Origin: Selaginella moellendorffii | Taxonomy: Eukaryota > Streptophyta > Lycopodiopsida > Selaginellales > Selaginellaceae | Direction: 5' to 3' | NCBI RefSeq assembly: GCF_000143415.4 | Contig: NW_003314262.1 | Location: forward strand, 5,411,876 to 5,475,875 | DNA: 64,000 nucleotides | In this document: one piece after another, positions 57,418 through 64,000 of the stretch | Layout of the letters: every line of letters starts with the position of its first letter | Numbering within the stretch: position 1 is the stretch's first letter | Position numbers and translations under genes: made by a program | Notes under the pieces: model-generated | Databases searched by the model: none | What the model was told of the DNA's origin: nothing | The model's input: only the letters and a program-made list of their open reading frames with translations

Positions 57418-59987
57418 TTAGGAAGGAAGTCCTCGATTACCTGTAGCGTTTACGGTGTCCATGGCAGTGTCCGAAACTTTTCCAACTTCAGTGTCCTTGG
57501 CGGTGTCCATAGAGCTTGAAACTTTTCCAACTTCAGCAGCGTCGATAGAGCTTGAAACTTTTCCAGCGTCAGTGTCCACAGCAGAGCTTGAAACTTTTCC
57601 ACTTTCAGTGTCCATGGCAGAGCTTGAGACTTTTCCACTTTCAGCAGCTGGATTTCCGTCACCTTCAACAGCATCTACGGAATCTCGTTTCTCCTCGTTA
57701 CCACTTGTTGAAGGTGGAGTTTCTTCCGCCCCCTCTCGCTTTTCACTATCGCCCGCAGCTTCTTTATTCGTTTCCAGAGTCACAGGCTCGTTCGGCTTCA
57801 GTTCTTCTGCCCCCCTTGCGTCATTATGGTCGTCGTTCCCTGCCTCATCGTTTTTGTTGTCGCCATGACCTTCTTCCGCCTCGCTCTCTTTTTCCTTTTC
57901 CTTCTCCTTCTCCTTTCCTTTCTCATTGACACCTATCTTCTTTTGAACTTCCTCGAACTTGGATGTTGCCCATGGCGCAATGCCAACAGTCGGACTAGGA
58001 TTGACAGTCCCTATGGTGAGAGAAGATATAGAATCCCGAGCCGAATACCAGCTATGGCCGCACTTCAGGCACTCCAGCTGAAACAAAAACCGTGTCAATG
58101 CATACAAAATACAAACAGGAAACCAGACCTGGTATCTATCCCCGTGGGGAGCGTTGATGATGTCCTTAACTCCTACTTGAGGTTCTCCGCATAGAGCACA
58201 GCGAACGTCTGCCATCTGTTTGAAAACCTCGATGAGGAAAACCTTCAAACTTATGGCCAGTTACCTGTACAGTTTGAGGTTGTTCGGGTTCTTGCGCACT
58301 CTTTTCAGCTGCAGTCATTCCATCCTGGAACGAGAACAGGCATTCGTATCTCAACAGAAAACAAAGAAGAAGAACAAATTCCGACCTTTAGCTCCGAAGG
58401 CGTCATATTAACAACAGTCAATGCTTGTAACTCCTTTGCAAGTAGCCTACGAGCCAAAACAGGACCGTTCTGCAACAGAAAATCGCGTTGGCGAAAAAGC
58501 GAACTTCACGAAACTTACCCTAAGGTTGTACTCTAAAGATCGCATTTTCAGGTTGAACTTGCGCTCGTCTAACGCCTCATAAGCTGCGGTTTCTAGAGAA
58601 GAAACCGCCGAGACCGCTTGCTCGGGAGTAAATTGCGGGTCCTGAATGCAGAACAAGTTAATCCAAACATGAAATAATACAGAAAACCACCTTTTCTCCT
58701 GCAGCTTCCGAGCCTTCTTGCTGTGTGGTCATATAGAAGGATTTGATGCTTGACATGATCTTCTCCAACCAGCGGTCCCTTTTGATATTCCCAGTTAGCA
58801 CATTCATCTGCCGAAGCATCGCATTCACGTCTCCGTCCGCACCAGGAGTTACAGCCTCGACTTTAGCAACACTAGGTGTTTCAACCTCCTCGGCTTTCCC
58901 ACCTGGAGTGTCGCCTCCCTCCTCCATGGCAGCGATCTCTTCCTTCAAAACAGTTAGTGCTGGAGGATGAGGGATCGTTTTTCTTCGCAGCGTCCTCCTC
59001 ACAGGCTTGTCCGGTTTGTCGGATTTCTCAGTCACCGCAATCACTTCCTCGACTTCGGCATCCTGAAGACCTCCCAGTGCCTTATGTGTCTTCTGCACAA
59101 GCAGGTCGATTTCCTTCTGCTTTGCATCCTCGTAGTCTTTGTCCGTCAAGTTCCAGAGCTTCTTCTCCACGGTGTCATAAACCTTGCGAACTATAAACCC
59201 TGGATGCAGGGACCGAGGTGGCGACTTCTTGTGCGACGGTATGAAATGCACGACGCACTTGTGCATCACCGATTCCGCCGGAACTTCGTCCCTGTGGAAG
59301 CTGTAAAACAGTTCTCGAGTATCGTCGGCCACCCAGCTACCTCCACCTTTCCTTTCAGCTTCCTCAGGCCGATAGAACCATTGTCCAGTCACAGCAATAG
59401 AACCATCCTTGTATTCTTTGATTTCCTGGAAGATGTGAATGCGATAAGGAAAACAAAGCCGCCAAAAAGTTTGAAAAAAACGCACCTTGATAATCGCTAC
59501 ATATGGCTTCTGACTTTTTTCCTCTGGTGTTACTAGCACGGAATCCTCCTGCACATAAGCGTCTTCTATAAGGAAAAGCAAAGTAGATAAAATACAGAAG
59601 AGACTTTCACAAGGTTCGAAAAAAAAAGCGAATTTCCAAAAGCACTGGAAAAGAAAACGGAAGAAATGCGATAACGAAAAGAACAAAAACGAGATAAGCT
59701 GGGAAACCAAGAGTCGGAGGAATCTAAAGGCACACTAGAAGAAAACTAGAAGTTGAGAAGAGTTTTAGAGGAAATGGAGCATCACTCTAGAACTAGAAAA
59801 CACTTACCAGGCAGTAGCGAGCACCATCGAGCTCAAATTCCTTGTAGAACTTACGCTCGGACCTCCCGCGGCCAGTCTTCCTGATCACCTCGCCAATTGG
59901 CTTCACGTCCATGCTCTGTTCCTCCGGGGCCTCTTCGCTGCTGTTCTCCACCTCTTCGCTCACCTTGGCTGCCTTCCTCTTCACCAT
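57418..59987 (-). CDS. BAH / TFIIS-central-domain chromatin protein (AIPP3/BDT1-like)
   Basis: Plant proteins of this plan read H3K27me3 through the BAH domain and repress transcription with PHD partners and the CPL2 phosphatase (known for Arabidopsis AIPP3/BDT1). Order here: MVKRKAAKVSEEVEN with an acidic run, RKTGRGRSERKFYKEFELDG, then the BAH domain (EDAYVQEDSVLVTPEEK, PYVAIIK, YKDGSIAVTGQWFYRPEEAE, ELFYSFHRDEVPAESVMHKC, FIVRKVYDTVEKKLWNL). A basic linker follows, then the TFIIS central region (RDRWLEKIMSSIKSFYM, TPEQAVSAVSSLETAAYEAL, MRSLEYNLRNGPVLARRLL). A zinc-ribbon-like CALCGEP and LECLKCGHSWYSARD come next, and an acidic tail ends in about six GKVSSSxDT repeats. TGA at 57418. Start at ATG 59987; an in-frame ATG at 60065 is possible. 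Confidence 0.85.
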
Positions 59988-60901
59988 CGCTCCCCCCACA
60001 AACCCTAAATGCCAACGTGGATGCCACGAGCCTAAAATAGGGTCCATCTTTGTCGCATTTTTCAAATCTTAGTTCTCGGCTACTTCTTCTTGATCCTCTA
60101 GCTTTAGCTCGGAGCGCTGTGACCACGGCTGTGACGATGGGCAAGTATCGATCACGCTCACGAGCGTCACTGATCATGATCGCTTGAACGAGGATCATGG
60201 ACCTCGAGGGAATCCAGCTGAGACATCGAGATCACGTTTGGGATCCCAGGGCCTGGACGATTCAAATTCGTTGTCTTGGTTGTAGGTCGCCATTATCGAG
60301 TTCCAAGAGGCTACATTTGCAACGATTCAGCAGGTTCCATGGCGAGAGCTCTGATCATCATGCTCGTGTGCAGATCTGATCAGATCTCCACACGAGCTCC
60401 AGTGGGAGCTCATGAAGCTCTCAAGATACAGACAGTAAGCCCGTGAACTCCCAAAAATGCAGGAGCTGCAGTGCATCGTGTCAGGTTGGCTTTTCCAGCC
60501 GCCAAAAATGCACCGTTTGCTCCATCGATCTAGACAAGTTTTTCTTTCTGTCATGCTAACGTTTCTTCTCCAGGCCCTCTTCTCCACAAAACTTTCCAAC
60601 GTTACTTGCACGCTTCCATCAGGTGAGAATCATGTCAAATTTTCTAGTTGTTGATTTATAAACTTACCAGCCCCTTCCTCGTGTTCGTTCTTTTTTACAT
60701 GAAATTTTCATTCGTTTTCTTTAGCCTGACTCAAATGGCCGGATTGCCAGAACAGCCAGCATATTGTGGAAGTGAGAGTTCGAAGTTGGTCTTTTTCTGT
60801 AATTTTCTGACGAGAAGCTTGCAACAACATGATAATCTGTAACACAGCTTATCATGTGTTAGATGTGTATTCCAAGTTCAAGTTTGTTGTGTATATTGTG
60901 T
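59988..60901. other. Intergenic stretch, no gene seen
   Basis: Promoter side of the AIPP3-like gene, then moderately AT-rich sequence. Small frames (60457-60654, 60648-60842) resemble nothing I know. Confidence 0.45.
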
Positions 60902-60919
60902 TGTGTGTGTGTGTGTGTG
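60902..60919. repeat. (TG)n microsatellite
   Basis: Nine uninterrupted TG dinucleotides. Confidence 0.9.
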
Positions 60920-63900
60920 CCATTTAATAATGACATTATCTTTATCTTTATAACTTCACAAAGAGAAAGCTCTAAATAGCAGAAGGAGATATAGACTTCT
61001 AAATTAGTTTGTTGTGTGTTAATCTATAATTTATATGTAAAGGATGGGAGAAATTTATTATAAATGTTAATGGGTAGAAATTATATTTTATCATTTAATA
61101 ATTAAGTTACCTAGAAAATTAACTTTGATGCACCTTTCTTAAGTTCAAAGAATTTATATAAATAAGATTCATTTTTGAACTTGTTTTTGTCAGAAATCAA
61201 AAGAATTAGGAAATAGCACAAAATGCAAAAAAAAGAGGCTAACTGTAACATTAGCTTCCTTAACAATTGATTTTTTATATTTAATTGAATTAAAAAAGTT
61301 TTTTATATGTTTATTATTTTTTCTCTCTATACTTATAATTTAATATTAAAATATGTATAATATAATATTGCAAGACCGAGATCTTTTAATACATTAATAC
61401 TTGATAATATTAAAAGTACCAACATTATTCCTTATATAACATACATTAAAATTTTATGTGTAAAATCACACTCTATAATTTATAAAGTTATTGAAATCCT
61501 TAAATTAAAGTTATTATTAACTTCTTATAGCACTTAAATATTTTATTTCCTTTTAAAATAAAATGCAAATATATCAAACATTTTGTTACTATTTATTTTG
61601 GTGTGAAAATCATCTGGTTTTTCTTCTATCTTAAGCATTAACAAATTTAATTCTTAATTAATATGAATAAAAACTAATGTTTTAAATGACTACTATAAAT
61701 CTAGCATTTCACAAAAAATAACTATAAAGTAAGACTATATTGTTAAATTAAAATATTATGGTTTAATTGTGCAATATATAGTTTATAAGTATAGTTCTTT
61801 AATCACTTAAATCATAATACAATATATTCTATTAAAAGAGTACATACAATAATGAGTTAGAGCATCTCACCTTTACAATGCAATGGCAGCTCAAGGGACA
61901 AGCATTCTCAACACAAAGTGTACTCATAGGTATGGCACTGCTAGTTCTTCCCTACTGTGAGCTGCAAGGGGAATTCTAGCAGATTAGAAGCAATCTTAGA
62001 GCTGCTTCTCCAGCAAGTTGGTGCATTGTCATTACATTTATCCAACACTTTTTTTCACCATCAAACTTTGCAGTAAGAAGCACAGAATCTAAATCCAGTG
62101 CTTTGTTAAAGACTCATAGTGAGTCTTAAAGAGGGATGCCAGAATGCATGTTATTACTTTCTTCCTCACATAAGTGTCTTTTGCTGTTCAAACTAGTTCA
62201 CTCTAACTCTTGTTCTTGATCACTTAATGCTGGGATTGATCGAGGTTGATTGAGGGAGTCTGAGGTGCTGGAGAAAATTCCAACTATGTTTATGTGAAGT
62301 TCACAAGCTGGCTATCTGCAAACCATAGTCATGGCTCTCAAGGTAAACAAAAGAGGTTTAATCTTTTTCTTTCATGCACTAGCCAAGGAAACTTCTCTCC
62401 AGGTTGAGAACATCTCCTCACCAGGATGAAGGAGCAAGTGGAGCAGAATCTCATCACTTACAACACTGTTGTAACTAGCTCCAATGGTATCTTTAACTGA
62501 ATCTTTTCATGCAGATGTGTCCAGCTGGATCTCATCAAGCACAACATGCTCCTCTAGAGCCTCGTGATTTACTGCAAAGTGAGCAACACATGGATAGAAA
62601 TATCCAGAGCCAAGAGCTGTGCAGAGCTTCAATATAGAATGAGAGTCTAACAGTTGGGATGTCATCAAAAGCGCATGCAACACATGCTTTTCCACTTCTT
62701 GTCATCTTGTGACAAGGGACAAGGGAGTTTGATCATTGTAAATGGCAAGTACTTCTTGCTTCTTAAATAATGGGAGCTTGATCATTGAAAATGGAAGGAC
62801 AATGCATGTTTGGAAGCCATCGGAGGATGTCCTCAAGTCTCTACTAGAAGGAGGCAGTGACCAAGAGGACTAGCCTTTCCTAGTCCCTATTGCAGGTCTA
62901 GGACTCATTCGAAGATGAGCTAGTGCACTTGTCTCGTGTGGGAGCCAAAGTAGCACACTCCTGCCTTGAGTTGGAGGATGTTCACACCTCGCATAGAGCT
63001 ACGAGTTGGAGTATTATCACATTTGGACACTATTTTGGCACTAAAGGCACGTTGGTGGTGGAGTGCTCCATGGCTTCAAGCTTCGTGGTGGAGTCACCAG
63101 GGAGGCAGACAGCCCATGAGCAATGTCAGGTGTTCGTGCTCATAGTTTCACTAGTTGCTCTAAGAGTGCGCTCTCAATGTTGTTTTGATCCCTTTGGGAC
63201 TGAGGTAATGTATATACATGTTCAGTGATCTCAGGCAGTGGTGGAAGGTACCCAGTACCATGGCTGCTGTGATCGGAGGTGCAGCCAAAGGTAGAAGAGC
63301 ACTTAGGGGAGAGCATGCAATCTCCCTACACTTGCTACCATCAGCAAGGGCATGTGCTGTGAGATTCAGGGAAGCATCATTCCCCTTTTTTTGCTTTTGT
63401 TGTGTACTCACTCTCTTGTTAGCAGCATAGAGAGCAGCCGCAAGGGAGTCATAGCATCAATTTGGGCTCCCAAGGTTGTGGAGTGCAAGGTAGGGACCTC
63501 AGCATTCGGCTCCCACGAGGAGGACTGTTGCAAGGTTGGGGTCTTGGAGCATGCATGGTAGCAAGCCAAGACAGGAAACGGCCCTTTGTATTAATAGCCA
63601 TAACACTGCTGCATAAGGCAGCAAGTGAGCCACACAAAGCAGCAGCCTAATAGGATGAGAACTGTGAGATAGAAGTGGTGGACATTTCTAGTTTGGGAGA
63701 TGGCCAGGTCCTGGAAAAAGCTGGAAGTGTAAGCCATACTAGAGGTGAAGTGTCCATTGAGAGTGGAGATGAGGACGAAGCTACCTCCCCCCACCCACTT
63801 GCATGGTCACTAGCTGGAGTGCAGGAGCTTCATGAGAGTCTCAGGCTAGTCACAACTCAGGAAGGCTTGCGGGGAATCATCCCAAGCACTTTTGCAGCTA

Positions 63901-64000
63901 AAGGGATTCACAAGGATGGATGTTTCACAGAAGCGCAGGAGCAGTGCACCAAGATCAGGTCAGGAGTCACCACTAGAGCGGTGGCATGTGCAGCAGCAGC
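60920..64000. other. AT-rich then mixed sequence, no gene assigned
   Basis: 60920-61860 is strongly AT-rich. From 61860 to the right edge the composition becomes balanced, with several frames of 60-100 codons on both strands (for example 62923-63228 +, 63160-63411 -) that I do not recognise. CTCC, AGCAGC and GGAGG words recur. It may be a decayed transposon or the edge of a gene beyond the window. Confidence 0.4.

Noticed and set aside
62923-63228. 101-codon + frame near the right edge
   Set aside because: Overlaps other frames of similar length on both strands; no family recognised.

Overview
The window looks like nuclear DNA of a lycophyte, most probably Selaginella (inference). The signs are: genes packed with intergenic gaps of 40-400 bp; very short introns (about 50-100 bp, mostly GT-AG); plant-only families (GDP-mannose 3,5-epimerase, NPH3, GT61, plastid Mfd-like helicase, AIPP3-type BAH protein); intronless PPR proteins made of about 31-residue S-type repeats; and plant-type TTTAGGG motifs.

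Left third (1-32.4 kb) is gene-dense. In order: plastid Mfd/TRCF-like helicase (-, runs off the left edge); FemAB-like acyltransferase-fold protein (-); about 3.5 kb with no assignable gene; SAC3/GANP mRNA-export protein (-) head-to-head with two tandem PPR genes (+); a conserved but unnamed plant protein (-) head-to-head with ESCRT-II VPS25 (+); GDP-mannose 3,5-epimerase (+) converging on a UBZ-finger/AlkB dioxygenase (-), with a decayed tandem duplication of their touching 3' ends; tRNA-Gly(GCC); an NPH3 protein (-); a third PPR gene (-); a GT61 glycosyltransferase (-) head-to-head with cytosolic pyruvate kinase (+).

Middle (32.4-57 kb) is repeat-rich. It holds an AT-rich desert, then a large decaying gene or element (copy A) encoding a C2H2-like finger, a Lys/Glu-rich coiled coil built from repeated 33-codon exons, and a Ulp1-type cysteine protease domain. 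A young 7.7-kb non-autonomous LTR retrotransposon (35998-43688, target duplication CACGA) is inserted in it. The whole retroelement, LTRs and interior, is built from consecutive short perfect hairpins; this is the most unusual signal I see. Beyond it are a small gene with an ExoX-C-like motif, a repeat block studded with interstitial telomere-type motifs, an inverted shorter copy (B) of the finger/coiled-coil unit bracketed by inverted PPR gene fragments, a bulb-lectin fragment and another AT-rich desert.

Right end (57.4-64 kb): an AIPP3-like BAH/TFIIS-central-domain chromatin reader (-), then AT-rich and unassigned sequence.

Most genes are housekeeping functions (trafficking, ascorbate and cell-wall sugar supply, glycolysis, mRNA export, organelle RNA processing, DNA repair) with no evident joint pathway. 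Exon limits were read by eye from frame, splice signals and family knowledge; no alignment or transcript data were available.
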